NCBI GenBank assembly: GCA_026646885.1
Contig: JAPKHK010000001.1
Location: forward strand, 62,001-126,000
Origin: Casimicrobiaceae bacterium
GTDB taxonomy: Bacteria; Pseudomonadota; Gammaproteobacteria; Burkholderiales; Casimicrobiaceae
Direction of reading: 5' to 3'
DNA length: 64,000 bases
The position numbers and the translations under genes were made by a program. The notes beneath the pieces were generated by a model that made no database searches, was not told the DNA's origin, and was given only the letters and a program-made list of their open reading frames with translations. Each line of letters opens with the position of its first letter. Within the stretch, counting starts at the first letter, position 1. Shown piece by piece: positions 1-8,260 of this stretch.

Positions 1-1
1 C

Positions 2-469
2 CACGCCGAGATTCTTCCCCTGCTGCGCGAGCGCCTGCCCGGTGTCCGCACTCATGTAGTGGGCAGCAATGTGCCGGCGACGGTCAAGGATTTGGCGGCT
101 GAGGATTTTGTGGTCGAAGGCTTTGTTTCCGATATCGAGCCGTTCCTTTCGCGATGCCGGCTCTCGATTTCTCCCCTGCGCTATGGGGCTGGGGTCAAGG
201 GCAAGATCAACCAGGCCATGAGCTATGGCATTCCCGTGGTGGCCACTTCTCCCTCTGTGGAAGGGATGCACCTAGTGGACGGGCGCGACGTGATGATCGC
301 GGACACGCCCGAGGATTTTGCTGATGCCATAGTCAACGCATACACTAACGGAGCCCTTTGGCTCACCTTGTCGGAAAACGGCATCAAGAACGTGCAAGAG
401 TATTTCTCCCGCGATGCGGCTAAACCGGCGTTGCGTGCGTTGCTCTCTCTGTGCGAGCGACCTAACTAG
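2..469 (+). CDS. Glycosyltransferase family 4-like protein, C-terminal part (cut by window edge)
   Basis: The frame is open from the left edge of the window, so only the last ~155 residues are present. They match the C-terminal nucleotide-sugar-binding half of GT-B fold glycosyltransferases: a stretch reading FVSDIEPFLSRCRLSISPL, then YGAGVKGKINQAMSYGIPVV, the usual region that contacts the donor sugar nucleotide, followed by an EGM segment and a C-terminal helix. Such enzymes move a sugar from a nucleotide donor onto a growing glycan on the cytoplasmic side of the membrane. The following two genes are methyltransferases on the same strand, which fits the end of a capsule, O-antigen or exopolysaccharide cluster. 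Substrate cannot be told. The apparent GTG start at 59 is internal and should be ignored. Confidence 0.85.
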   Translation, partial: HAEILPLLRERLPGVRTHVVGSNVPATVKDLAAEDFVVEGFVSDIEPFLSRCRLSISPLRYGAGVKGKINQAMSYGIPVVATSPSVEGMHLVDGRDVMIADTPEDFADAIVNAYTNGALWLTLSENGIKNVQEYFSRDAAKPALRALLSLCERPN

Positions 470-545
470 TAGATCACGCAGGCGCGGCGCGTTCGGTACG
501 CGGTTACTTCATTTGCCAATGGCACCCATTTCGTCAGCGCAGCGC

Positions 546-1391
546 ATGGCCTTTACTGGCGAGCGTTTCACTCCCGAAACGCTCGGCGAGATCTGGCATG
601 AACATTGGCATCGCTATTGTGCCATTCTCGATCTCGCAAAGCATAAAGTCGTCGTGGACGTTGCTTGCGGCGAGGGCTATGGCAGTGCGCTGCTCGCGCA
701 GACGGCACGCCAGGTTATTGGCCTTGATCGGTCCGAGGACGTGATTCGCCACGCACACGCGCGCTATGGCGAGCGGCCAGAACTTGCATTTGCCTGCGCT
801 TCGGTGACCGACATGCCGCTCGCGGATGCGTCCGTGGACTTGATCGTTACCTTTGAGACGATCGAGCACATCAAAGAGCAGGAAGGCGCGATCCGCGAGT
901 GTCGCCGCGTGCTGCGTCCCGATGGCGTGCTCGTCGTGTCCTCCCCAAACAGGCCGGTTTACAGCGAGGCGAGGAACTATCGCAACGAGTTCCATGTGAG
1001 GGAACTCAACCGAGAAGAGCTCGCGAGCATTCTGACCCCATTGTTTCCACAGCAGCACTGGTACGCGCAAAGATTGCTTTTCAGTTCTTTGATTTGGAGT
1101 GAGGTGCAAACGGACAGTGGTTTCAGCGCCTACACCGTCGGGGGAGAGCGAGCCATCAAGTTGTCGGCGCCAGCCGATCCAATGTACTTCATCGTGGTGT
1201 GTGGCGGTGAGGTGGCGTCGCTGCCCAGGCTTGACGAAATATCTGTCTTCACGGACCGGGAGCAGTCAATTTACCGTGAATTCGAGCGCGCAACGCAGGC
1301 AGAGCGAAGAATCTACACGATGTATCTCGAACAGGAGAGGCAAATAAGCGAACTGCAAGCACGACTTGCCAATTTGCGCGAAACCCCATGA
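546..1391 (+). CDS. Class I SAM-dependent methyltransferase
   Basis: About 281 residues from the ATG at 546; an in-frame ATG at 519 is possible and neither has a clear ribosome site. I prefer 546 because the protein then opens with FTGERFTPE and EHWHRY, the usual N-terminus of a methyltransferase family found beside glycosyltransferases. Motif I is VVVDVACGEGYGS (residues 35-47), the acidic motif II is near LDRSED (61-66), and VDLIVTFETIEHI (98-110) is the Methyltransf_11-type motif. The last ~40 residues are charged and probably coiled coil. It likely methylates a sugar or a small polar metabolite of the polysaccharide pathway; the target is inferred only from its neighbours. Confidence 0.8.
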   Translation: MAFTGERFTPETLGEIWHEHWHRYCAILDLAKHKVVVDVACGEGYGSALLAQTARQVIGLDRSEDVIRHAHARYGERPELAFACASVTDMPLADASVDLIVTFETIEHIKEQEGAIRECRRVLRPDGVLVVSSPNRPVYSEARNYRNEFHVRELNREELASILTPLFPQQHWYAQRLLFSSLIWSEVQTDSGFSAYTVGGERAIKLSAPADPMYFIVVCGGEVASLPRLDEISVFTDREQSIYREFERATQAERRIYTMYLEQERQISELQARLANLRETP

Positions 1392-1550
1392 GGGGCAGTG
1401 GCTTCGAAGCGGTTCAAAAACGGTACGTTAAAAAGTACGCCCAATCGTACTCGATGGAACTTCTAGTGGGCATTTGGGCCGTGTCCTGGAATGCCGAGTG
1501 TGCAGGCGCCTCTGTCAGGGGCGATGCGGGGAGAATAGAGCGGCGATGTC

Positions 1551-2480
1551 ATGAACTATGAACCCATGCAACTCGCCGTATGCGGCACGGATTTCAAGCT
1601 CCTGATTCCGCCGGACAGCGTCAACGCCACGCACTTTCGCGAGGTCTTCCAGAGCAACGGGCATTACGAGGCGGTGATGACGGCGATCCTCACCAAGCTC
1701 CTCGACAGCATGGAGCGGCCGGTGTTCGCCGACCTGGGTGCCTTCATCGGCTACTACACCGCCTACGCGGCGACGCTCTTGGCGGGGCGTGGTGAGGTGG
1801 TGGCGGTGGAGAGCAACCCGAATTACGTCGAGGTGTTGCGGGCGATGGTCGCGCACAACGGTTTTGCCAATGCGCGCGTGTGGCATGCCGCCCTGTCCGA
1901 TCGGGAAGAGACGCTCTACGCGCAAGGCACCACGCTGCACGATGGCAGCACCGATCGTGACCGCGGTTTTCGGTTCATGCCCGAGCATCGCACCACGCGG
2001 CCGGCCGGTGTGCCGGGCTACGACGGCGTGCCGGTCGCCGTTGCGACGACTAGTTTCGACGCGCTCTGCGCCGCGGAAGACCTGGCGCCGAACATTGCCA
2101 AGATGGACGTGCATGGCACCGAGGGCAAGATTCTTGGCGGCATGAGCACGTTGCTGCACGGGTCGCTGCAATTCCTGCTGCTGGAGCTGCACCAAAACGT
2201 TTATCTGCGCCAGTACAGTCCTGGCCACACCCGTCTGTCGATACTCGATCGCCTGGCGGAGGAGGGCTTTTTACTCTACTACGTCGCCGGCCATCGCTAC
2301 ACTTGGTCCGACGGCTTGCGGCTGTTCCTGGAAACCGGGCGCTTCGCTTATCAAGAGCTGACCCCCGCGACCCGCGAGTACCTACTCTACGATCGCCACG
2401 GCGACATCTTCGTGCTGGCCGCCAAAGCGCCGGTGGAGGCGCTGCTCGGCCCGGCGGTGCGCGACCCCGGGTTCGATTAG
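1551..2480 (+). CDS. FkbM family methyltransferase
   Basis: 309 residues. The central part has the FkbM-type SAM fold: FADLGAFIGYYTAYAA (59-74) is motif I with the aromatic-rich turn typical of the family, VVAVESNPNYVEVL (83-96) carries the acidic ribose-binding residue, and the helix-strand pattern ends with a LLLELH motif. FkbM enzymes O-methylate sugars or polyketides and are common in glycan clusters, consistent with the glycosyltransferase and methyltransferase just upstream. The ~160 bases before it have short inverted repeats but no clear terminator. The start is the first of two close ATGs; the second is five codons in. The end lies 15 bases from the convergent end of the next gene. 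Confidence 0.8.
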   Translation: MNYEPMQLAVCGTDFKLLIPPDSVNATHFREVFQSNGHYEAVMTAILTKLLDSMERPVFADLGAFIGYYTAYAATLLAGRGEVVAVESNPNYVEVLRAMVAHNGFANARVWHAALSDREETLYAQGTTLHDGSTDRDRGFRFMPEHRTTRPAGVPGYDGVPVAVATTSFDALCAAEDLAPNIAKMDVHGTEGKILGGMSTLLHGSLQFLLLELHQNVYLRQYSPGHTRLSILDRLAEEGFLLYYVAGHRYTWSDGLRLFLETGRFAYQELTPATREYLLYDRHGDIFVLAAKAPVEALLGPAVRDPGFD

Positions 2481-2495
2481 CGGGCCGGCGATGCG

Positions 2496-3641
2496 CTATT
2501 GCACGAACTTGCCGTCCCTTCCGATCATCGTCAGTTCGACAAACCGGGAGCCCTGGCGGTTGTTCTTGTCGTAGCCGACGACGAAGCCACCGAGATCCAG
2601 CTCCCGCATCGACTCCAAGGTGGCGATGAGTTTCTCGCGCGTGAGGTCACGGCCGGAGCGGCGCAGTGCCTCGGTGAAGATCTTCGCCGATACGAATCCC
2701 TCGAAGTGCGTGTAGCTGGGCGCTACCTTGTTGCCGCCGGCGGCCAGCAGCTTGTGGTATTCGCGCACCAGGGCGTTGAGCGGCTTCCAGGGAAAAGGCA
2801 TCACCTGGGAAATGACAATGCCTCGCGCCGCCTCGCCGAGTTCGCGGGTCAACTGCTCGCTGGAGACCACCGAGGGAGCGTAGTACTGGGCTTTGTGCCC
2901 GGAGGCGTTGTATTCCTTGATGAAGGCGACCACAGGGTTGCCGGCCGAACCGATGATGATGGCTTGGGGGTCGCCCTTGGCGATGTTGGCCGCGGTGGTC
3001 TTGGCGTCCGAGGCGTTGGGTTCGATGGGGGCCGCCGAGGCGGGCTTGATCTTGCGCTTGTCCATGGCGGCCTGCACCACGGCGAGCACCGCCTTGCCAA
3101 AGTTGTCGTTCTGGTACATCACGCTGATGCGCTTGTAACCGAGAGTGTGGAGGTGGTCGATGATCTTCTCGGCCTCGTCGCCGTAGCTTGCCCGAATGTG
3201 AAAGATATAACGGTTGCCGGCCTTGCGCACGCCGTCCGAGCCGGTATAGGGCGCAAAGAGCGGCACCTTTTCTTCGGCGGCCACGGGAATCATCGCCATG
3301 GCGCTGCCGGTGCCAAGGTAGTTGAACAGGGAAAGCACCTTCTCTTCATGCAGGAGCTTCTTGGTGTTGGCCACCGCGCGCTTCGGGTCGTAGGCGTCAT
3401 CTAGAGTGACGACGCGCACCTTGCGCCCGTTGACCCCGCCCGCGGCGTTGACGGCATCGAAATACATCTGCGCGCCCGCTGTGTAGAAAATGCCGTTCGA
3501 ATTCATCGGCCCAGTGAGCACCGCAGACTGGCCCAGGAGAATTTCGCGATCGGTCACGCCTTGTTGCGCCGTGCCTGCCGCCGCCCAAACCAGCCCGGCG
3601 AACAGCGTAGCGGCTCTGGATCCTCGCCAGAAGTTCATCAT
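2496..3641 (-). CDS. ABC transporter substrate-binding protein, branched-chain amino acid type (paralogue 1)
   Basis: About 381 residues, a Peripla_BP_6 type I binding protein exported by a Sec signal peptide (basic NFWRGSR, then a hydrophobic run, cleavage after GTA). Mature landmarks shared with the paralogues at 3959-5107 and 7013-8179 are REILLGQSAVLTGP near the N-terminus, AGGVNGRK, LDDAYDP, NYLGTG, HIRASYGDEAEKI in the hinge region, VVSSEQL, THFEGF and a C-terminal SRFVELTMIG. The gene begins with four consecutive ATG codons (3647, 3644, 3641, 3638) directly after GAGGGG; I chose the third for its 6-base spacing. No permease or ATPase gene lies nearby, so it must use a transporter encoded elsewhere or act as a sensor. 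The ligand is unknown. Confidence 0.85.
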   Translation of the reverse strand: MMNFWRGSRAATLFAGLVWAAAGTAQQGVTDREILLGQSAVLTGPMNSNGIFYTAGAQMYFDAVNAAGGVNGRKVRVVTLDDAYDPKRAVANTKKLLHEEKVLSLFNYLGTGSAMAMIPVAAEEKVPLFAPYTGSDGVRKAGNRYIFHIRASYGDEAEKIIDHLHTLGYKRISVMYQNDNFGKAVLAVVQAAMDKRKIKPASAAPIEPNASDAKTTAANIAKGDPQAIIIGSAGNPVVAFIKEYNASGHKAQYYAPSVVSSEQLTRELGEAARGIVISQVMPFPWKPLNALVREYHKLLAAGGNKVAPSYTHFEGFVSAKIFTEALRRSGRDLTREKLIATLESMRELDLGGFVVGYDKNNRQGSRFVELTMIGRDGKFVQ

Positions 3642-3693
3642 CATCATCCCCTCGCCAAAATCACCGGGCAGGCTGCCCAGCTATGCTAAAGAC

Positions 3694-3722
3694 ATGATAG
3701 CGAATATGGTGTATTCTTGCAA
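3694..3722 (-). promoter_or_regulatory. Predicted sigma-70 promoter for binding protein paralogue 1
   Basis: Read on the minus strand there is TTGCAA (3722-3717), a 17-base spacer and TATCAT (3699-3694). Both hexamers are close to consensus and the spacing is optimal. Transcription would start near 3687, about 40 bases before the start-codon cluster of the gene ending at 2496. This local AT-rich patch stands out in a GC-rich window. Prediction only. Confidence 0.55.
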
Positions 3723-3958
3723 AAATGACTCATATCCGCTTGGCGAGGAGGTTGCGGCCGGTGCCGCGGCTCCCCAAGTGCGTCGCCAATGGGCGGGCAA
3801 GGCGCCGCTCAAGCGCTCGCCGAATCGGCTCGGGTCACCGGCGATTGTGGAACGAAGAGTTGCCGCCTTGGTGCGCATCGCGGCAGAACCGTGGAAGCTG
3901 CGGTTCAGGGCCTACACGAGTGCGGCGCGGTCACCGGATCTGGCCCCTCTTCGCCGCC
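3723..3958. other. Intergenic remainder without recognisable gene
   Basis: Together with the promoter region before it, this is a ~310-base gap between two binding-protein genes. Open frames cross it on both strands, but their translations are rich in Arg/Ala/Ser and show no family motif. I see no tRNA, no terminator with a U-tract and no repeat. It may simply hold the 3' end and leader sequences of the flanking genes. Confidence 0.4.
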
Positions 3959-5107
3959 TCACTGGATGAAGCGCCCATCTTTGCCAATCAACGTGAGTTC
4001 GACGAAGCGCGAGCCGGTGTGGTCGCCGGGCTTGAACGAGAGCACGAAGCCGCCCAAGTCTAGGGCATTCATCCGCTCGAGGGTGGCGACGAGCCGTTCC
4101 CGGGTGAGGTCCTTGCCTGTCTGCCGCAGCGCTTCCACCAAGGCCCGGGCGGCGACAAAACCCTCGAAGTGTGTGTAGCCGGGCCGCGCTTTCGGGTCCT
4201 TCGCGGCAAGCAGGCGCTGGTATTCGCGGGTGAGTGCGCTCAGGGGCTTCCAAGGAAAGGGCATCACTTGCGTGATGGTGATGCCGTGGCTGTCCGGCCC
4301 CAGCTCGCGTATCAGTTGCTCGCTGGAGACCACGGAAAAGGCATAGTACTGGGCGCTCAGGCTTCTCTTGGCGTATTCGCGGATGAAAGCGATTGCGCCC
4401 CCTCCGGCGCTTGCGAGAATGATCACTTGCGGCTCATGGGGGACGAGTGCCGCCGCGGCCTGCCTGGCATCATTGCTATTGGATTCGATGACTCCCACGG
4501 CCGCCGGCCTGATTTTGCGCTTGCCCATCGCCTCCTCGATGCTAGCGAGTGCCGAGCGGCCGAACACGTCGTTGTTCTGGACTACGCCAATGCGGGAATA
4601 TCCCAGCGAATGCAGATGTTCGACGATTTTTTCGGCCTCGTCGCCGTAGCTGGCACGAATATGAAAGAGATAGCGATTGTGCGTCTTGCGCAAATGATCG
4701 GCCCCCGTGTAAGGGGCGAAAAAAGGCACTCTTTCGGCCATGATCACTGGCAGGTGGGCGGTCGCGATGCCGGTGCCCAGGTAGTTGAACAAGGCGAAGA
4801 CCTTTTCCTCTTTGACCAGCTTCTTGGTATTGTCGAGGGCCCGCTGCGTATCGTAGCCGTCATCGAGAGAAAGCAAGCGGATGCGTCGTCCGAATACGCC
4901 TCCCTCTTCGTTGACAGCGTCCAGATAGAGCTGGGCGCCAGCGGTGTATTGCGACCCGAGCGCGGCGAGCGTGCCCGAACGCGCAATGGACTGGCCAAGG
5001 AGGATCTCGCGGTCGCTGACGCCGATTTCGGCATGAAGTGGTGCAACCAGCAAAGTAAACACCAGAAGAAGCAGGAAACCACCAGGGCGAGTCAGGGCGA
5101 AACGCAT
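3959..5107 (-). CDS. ABC transporter substrate-binding protein, branched-chain amino acid type (paralogue 2)
   Basis: About 382 residues from the ATG at 5107, which has GGAG eight bases upstream and yields a normal signal peptide (MRFALTRPGG, a long leucine-rich core, cleavage after LHA). An upstream ATG at 5140 would only add a non-signal extension. The mature protein is collinear with paralogue 1: REILLGQSIARSG, LDDGYDTQRA, NYLGTG, HIRASYGDEAEKI, QNNDVFGRS, VVSSEQLIREL, MPFPWKPL, THFEGF and SRFVELTLIG. It belongs to the periplasmic LivK-like family that delivers amino acids, urea or aromatic acids to an ABC importer. No membrane partner lies nearby, and the ligand cannot be predicted. High similarity to its neighbours points to tandem duplication. 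Confidence 0.85.
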   Translation of the reverse strand: MRFALTRPGGFLLLLVFTLLVAPLHAEIGVSDREILLGQSIARSGTLAALGSQYTAGAQLYLDAVNEEGGVFGRRIRLLSLDDGYDTQRALDNTKKLVKEEKVFALFNYLGTGIATAHLPVIMAERVPFFAPYTGADHLRKTHNRYLFHIRASYGDEAEKIVEHLHSLGYSRIGVVQNNDVFGRSALASIEEAMGKRKIRPAAVGVIESNSNDARQAAAALVPHEPQVIILASAGGGAIAFIREYAKRSLSAQYYAFSVVSSEQLIRELGPDSHGITITQVMPFPWKPLSALTREYQRLLAAKDPKARPGYTHFEGFVAARALVEALRQTGKDLTRERLVATLERMNALDLGGFVLSFKPGDHTGSRFVELTLIGKDGRFIQ

Positions 5108-5200
5108 GCAGAACACTCCGGCGATGGGCGACGAGTGCAATCATAGCGTCAAACGCGTCATTCGGTGAGTGGCGCGTGGTCAACGGGGGCAAGGCTCTCG

Positions 5201-5923
5201 CTAGCGGCTCGCTATGGTGAAGGTAAGGCGAGTCGACGCCGACTCTGATCGGTGAGAGGGGGCAAAGGCGACCTGCCGGCCGGAGAGGCGGGAATACTCA
5301 AGCTGCTCGAGGGTGGCCACCAACTTCTCGCGACTGAGATCGCGGCCGGCCCCGCGCAGAGCCTCTATCAAGATCTCCGCATCGCTGTGGCCGCGTGCCC
5401 AGGCGCCGGTCTCGCCGTTGGCGGCGTCGGCCGGGGCGCCGGCGACAGCGAAAAAATAGCGATGATATGCCGCTGAAGCAAGAGAGTGATGAGCCTGCGG
5501 CGCGATGAAAGGCACGCGCTCCGCTTGGACGATGGGCGAGAGCGCACGGTGAATTTCTGCACCGAAGTAGTTGACCAAGGCGAAGACCTGGTGGGCATAA
5601 AGGAGCTCTCGGGTGTTGGCAAGAGCGCGCTGCGTGTCTTGCCGGTCATCGAGTGTGATCAGTTCGATGCGACGACCGTGGACGCCGCCGGCCGCATTCA
5701 CCGCGGCGAATTGCGCCGCGGCCCCGTCGCTGTAGGCGCGGGCAATGGTGGCCAGCGGTCCGGAGAGCGGCAGCGACTGGCCCAGCAGGATGTGCCCTGC
5801 GCCGACCCCTCGTTCCGCACTCCCAAGTCCGGCGCAAGCGACCAGAGTGCAGCCTAGCAAAGAGGCGCGCAGACTCTTCCGGATGAAACGCCATAGCTCG
5901 ATCGAGTGCACCGTGGGCCCCAT
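5201..5923 (-). CDS. Shortened ABC substrate-binding protein paralogue with a central deletion
   Basis: 240 residues against ~385 in its three paralogues. The N-terminal third aligns well (HILLGQSLPLSGP, VNAAGGVHGRR, LDDRQDTQRALANT, VPFIAP, a YHRYFF end). It then jumps through a short Ala/Gly linker to the C-terminal segment DAEILIEALRGAGRDLSREK...LTFTIA. The missing ~155 residues include most of the second lobe and the hinge motif RASYGDEAEKI. There is no frameshift or stop, so the deletion is in frame. The leader carries LVACAG, a possible lipobox. A bilobal ligand cleft seems impossible, so this is either a decaying duplicate or a repurposed fragment. The start at 5923 is uncertain. Confidence 0.7.
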   Translation of the reverse strand: MGPTVHSIELWRFIRKSLRASLLGCTLVACAGLGSAERGVGAGHILLGQSLPLSGPLATIARAYSDGAAAQFAAVNAAGGVHGRRIELITLDDRQDTQRALANTRELLYAHQVFALVNYFGAEIHRALSPIVQAERVPFIAPQAHHSLASAAYHRYFFAVAGAPADAANGETGAWARGHSDAEILIEALRGAGRDLSREKLVATLEQLEYSRLSGRQVAFAPSHRSESASTRLTFTIASR

Positions 5924-6035
5924 CGGGTAAGTAACCGTTTAGATACTTGACGGGCGGAGTTTACACCGCTTCTCCGAGCATGGAAAGGGGGGCGAGCAAG
6001 TGGTGTTTGGTGCGGTGGGAGGCCCGACCGCTACT

Positions 6036-6881
6036 TCAAGGGTGCCGTTGAGCGTGTGCGCGCGCTCTCGCCGCGGCGAGCTCAATGAGATGCCGCGCGA
6101 TGCTGGCCGGGGGGGGCAGTGGAGGTAGGGAATCCGGCCGGTACCAAGCGGCCTCGGCAATCTCGGTGCCGTCCGGCTGGAGTTCGCCCCCAGCATAGCG
6201 AGCGGTGAATGCAATCATCAGCGAGTGGGGGAAAGGCCAGGATTGGCTGCCCACGTAAACGAGGTCGGTGATCGCAATTCCCACTTCTTCCTGCACCTCG
6301 CGGTGTGCGGTGTCCTCCAAGCTCTCTCCCGGCTCGACGAAACCGGCGAGGGCACTCCAGATCGGCAGTTTGAAACGAGTCGCGCGGGCAAGCAAAATCT
6401 CCTCCCCGCGCGTCACCAGTACCATGATCGCGGGCGATAGGCGGGGGTAGGCAGTGAAACCACAGCGTCCGCATCGGCGCGCCCGTTCGCCAGGCAGATC
6501 GGTCATTCGCTCGCCGCAGGCGCCGCAGAAGCGATGTCCCAGACTCCATTCGGCCACCTGCAGCGCGCGGGAGAGGATCGCTAGTTCTTCGGCGCCGGCC
6601 GTGCTGAAAAGTGCGCGTAGGCTCTGCCAGGCCAGGCCGGGAGGCGCTGCGGTTGCGGGCGGCACGAGGAGTAGCCAGCAGGGCCGAGAGCCCAGGCGTC
6701 CGAGGTAGTGCCTTTCGGCGTGGTGCTCAAACACCGTAATGGCCAGCGCCGCAGGTGCCAGCGCGTTACTATCCTCAAGCACCAACACCCGGCCTTCTCT
6801 TACCACGCAGGCCAGAGGAGCCCCCAGGGCAACCGGGTCGGGCGTGACTCCAGGCGTGAAGTTACTCGGCGTTTCGATCAT
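6036..6881 (-). CDS. nudC: NAD+ diphosphatase / NAD-decapping Nudix hydrolase NudC
   Basis: 281 residues from the ATG at 6881; an ORF extension upstream to 6986 lacks family similarity. Order: variable N-terminal domain, a zinc ribbon with Cys119, Cys122, Cys137 and Cys140, then the Nudix box from Gly180 to Ile202 (GFVEPGE...REVQEEVGI), and the NudC-specific SQSWPFPHS at 212-220. It hydrolyses NADH/NAD+ to NMN(H) and AMP and, by family knowledge, removes NAD caps from RNA 5' ends in the cytoplasm. The middle residue of the signature is Ser where many homologues have Pro (SQPWPFPxS). It sits between two periplasmic binding-protein genes on the same strand, with no obvious functional link. Confidence 0.93.
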   Translation of the reverse strand: MIETPSNFTPGVTPDPVALGAPLACVVREGRVLVLEDSNALAPAALAITVFEHHAERHYLGRLGSRPCWLLLVPPATAAPPGLAWQSLRALFSTAGAEELAILSRALQVAEWSLGHRFCGACGERMTDLPGERARRCGRCGFTAYPRLSPAIMVLVTRGEEILLARATRFKLPIWSALAGFVEPGESLEDTAHREVQEEVGIAITDLVYVGSQSWPFPHSLMIAFTARYAGGELQPDGTEIAEAAWYRPDSLPPLPPPASIARHLIELAAARARAHAQRHP

Positions 6882-7012
6882 CGGCCCAAGCTTACCCGCA
6901 TTGCCCCGGTCTTGCCCAGAGGCGTGTCGGTCACCCGGCGATGTACGCGGTAGGTCCAGAGCCAATGGACGGCGCGTTCCTTGCATTCGGGCCGCGCGCC
7001 GCGGTCCGTTGG

Positions 7013-8179
7013 CTAACGCATGAATCCGCCGTTCTTGGTGATGATGGTCAACTCAACGAAGCGCGAGCCGCTGCGGTCTTCGGGACCGAAGCTCACGCTG
7101 AAGCCGCCGAGATCAAAGGTGCCGGCCGACTCCATCGCGGTGATGAAGTTCTCGCGGGTCAGCTTTGCGCCGGGGCCCGCGCGGCGCAAGCCCTCGACGA
7201 AAAGTTTGGCGGCGATGAAGCCTTCAAGGCTGGTGAAGGAGAAATCCTGCTTGCCGTTGTAGTTGCCGAAGACCTTCTGGTATTCCTTGACCACGGCGCT
7301 ACCAAGGTTCCAGGGGAACGGCACCACCTGGGCGACGACCACGCCGCGCCCGGTCTCACCCAATTCGGCGGCGAGCGAGCGAGCGCCGACGAACGAGACG
7401 TTGAGGAACTGCGGATTGGCGCCGGCTCTTTGCATCTCGCGGATGAACGCAGCGCAGGATTTGTAGGCGCTGACCATGAGCACGGCTTGCACGTCTGCCT
7501 TGGCGATCGTAGTCACCGCCTTGGCGACGTCAACGGAATTGCGCTCGACCGCGCCGTAGGCCACGCCCTTGAGCTTGGCCTTGGCAAAGGCCTTCTCGGC
7601 GGCATCTAAGCCGGCCTGGCCGTAAGCGTCATTCTGATAGAACACGGCGATGCGCCTGATACCCAGGCGCGCGAGCTGTTGGACCATGGCGTCCATCTCG
7701 GCATCATAGCTCGCGCGAACGTTGAATACATAGCGATTGGGGGGATTGCGCAGTGCGTCGGCGCCGCTGAAGGGCGCGAAAAACGGTGCCTTGGCACTGA
7801 CGAAGTAGGGCTTTGCTGCAAGGCTGGTCGGGGTTCCAACGTAGCCGAAGAGAGCAAAGACCTTGTCTTCTTCGAGCAATTTCTTGGTGTTGACGACGGT
7901 GCGTGAGGGTTCGTAGCCGTCATCCATTGATTTGAGCACGATCTTGCGGCCATTGACGCCGCCCTGGGTATTGACGTGCTCGAAATAGGCCAGGGCGCCA
8001 TTGCGATACTCATTGCCAAGGTCAGCGGCCGGGCCGGAGAAGGCCGCGGACTGGCCGAGCGTGACCGCGGTCGAGCTTACGCCGTTTTCCGGTGGGGGGG
8101 GCGGCGCCGCCTCAACCGACGCAATGAAGCAAGCGCCCAGCATGATCGCAGCGGCCCGGCCGCTAAGTTTTCTGCCCAT
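7013..8179 (-). CDS. ABC transporter substrate-binding protein, branched-chain amino acid type (paralogue 4)
   Basis: About 388 residues from the ATG at 8179, chosen because AGGGG lies nine bases upstream; the ATG at 8188 directly abuts that site. A Sec signal (MGRKLSGR, then a hydrophobic core ending SVEA) is followed by a short proline run and the Peripla_BP_6 fold: VTLGQSAAFSGPAADLG, MDDGYEPSRT, FGYVGTP, NVRASYDAEMDAM, QNDAYGQAGLDA, TSLEGF and SRFVELTIITKNG. It is the most divergent of the intact copies (NVRASYDAE for HIRASYGDE; SFVGARSL for VVSSEQL), so its ligand may differ. It ends the four-gene set; upstream on the same strand is the molybdenum hydroxylase, but the ~80-base gap says little about co-transcription. 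Confidence 0.85.
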   Translation of the reverse strand: MGRKLSGRAAAIMLGACFIASVEAAPPPPPENGVSSTAVTLGQSAAFSGPAADLGNEYRNGALAYFEHVNTQGGVNGRKIVLKSMDDGYEPSRTVVNTKKLLEEDKVFALFGYVGTPTSLAAKPYFVSAKAPFFAPFSGADALRNPPNRYVFNVRASYDAEMDAMVQQLARLGIRRIAVFYQNDAYGQAGLDAAEKAFAKAKLKGVAYGAVERNSVDVAKAVTTIAKADVQAVLMVSAYKSCAAFIREMQRAGANPQFLNVSFVGARSLAAELGETGRGVVVAQVVPFPWNLGSAVVKEYQKVFGNYNGKQDFSFTSLEGFIAAKLFVEGLRRAGPGAKLTRENFITAMESAGTFDLGGFSVSFGPEDRSGSRFVELTIITKNGGFMR

Positions 8180-8260
8180 TGTTTTCATCCCCTGTCGGTA
8201 GTGTGCCAATCGCCAGGCCCGGCCCTCGTTCCTGGCTGTGGTTGGCGATCGCGCCGCACT

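Noticed and set aside
4169-5146. 325-residue plus-strand open frame antisense to binding-protein paralogue 2
   Set aside because: No family motifs; it is the shadow of a clearly conserved binding protein with signal peptide.
5201-5923. Frameshifted pseudogene interpretation of the short binding-protein paralogue
   Set aside because: The frame is continuous through the junction and both ends align in the same frame, so it is an in-frame deletion rather than a frameshift.
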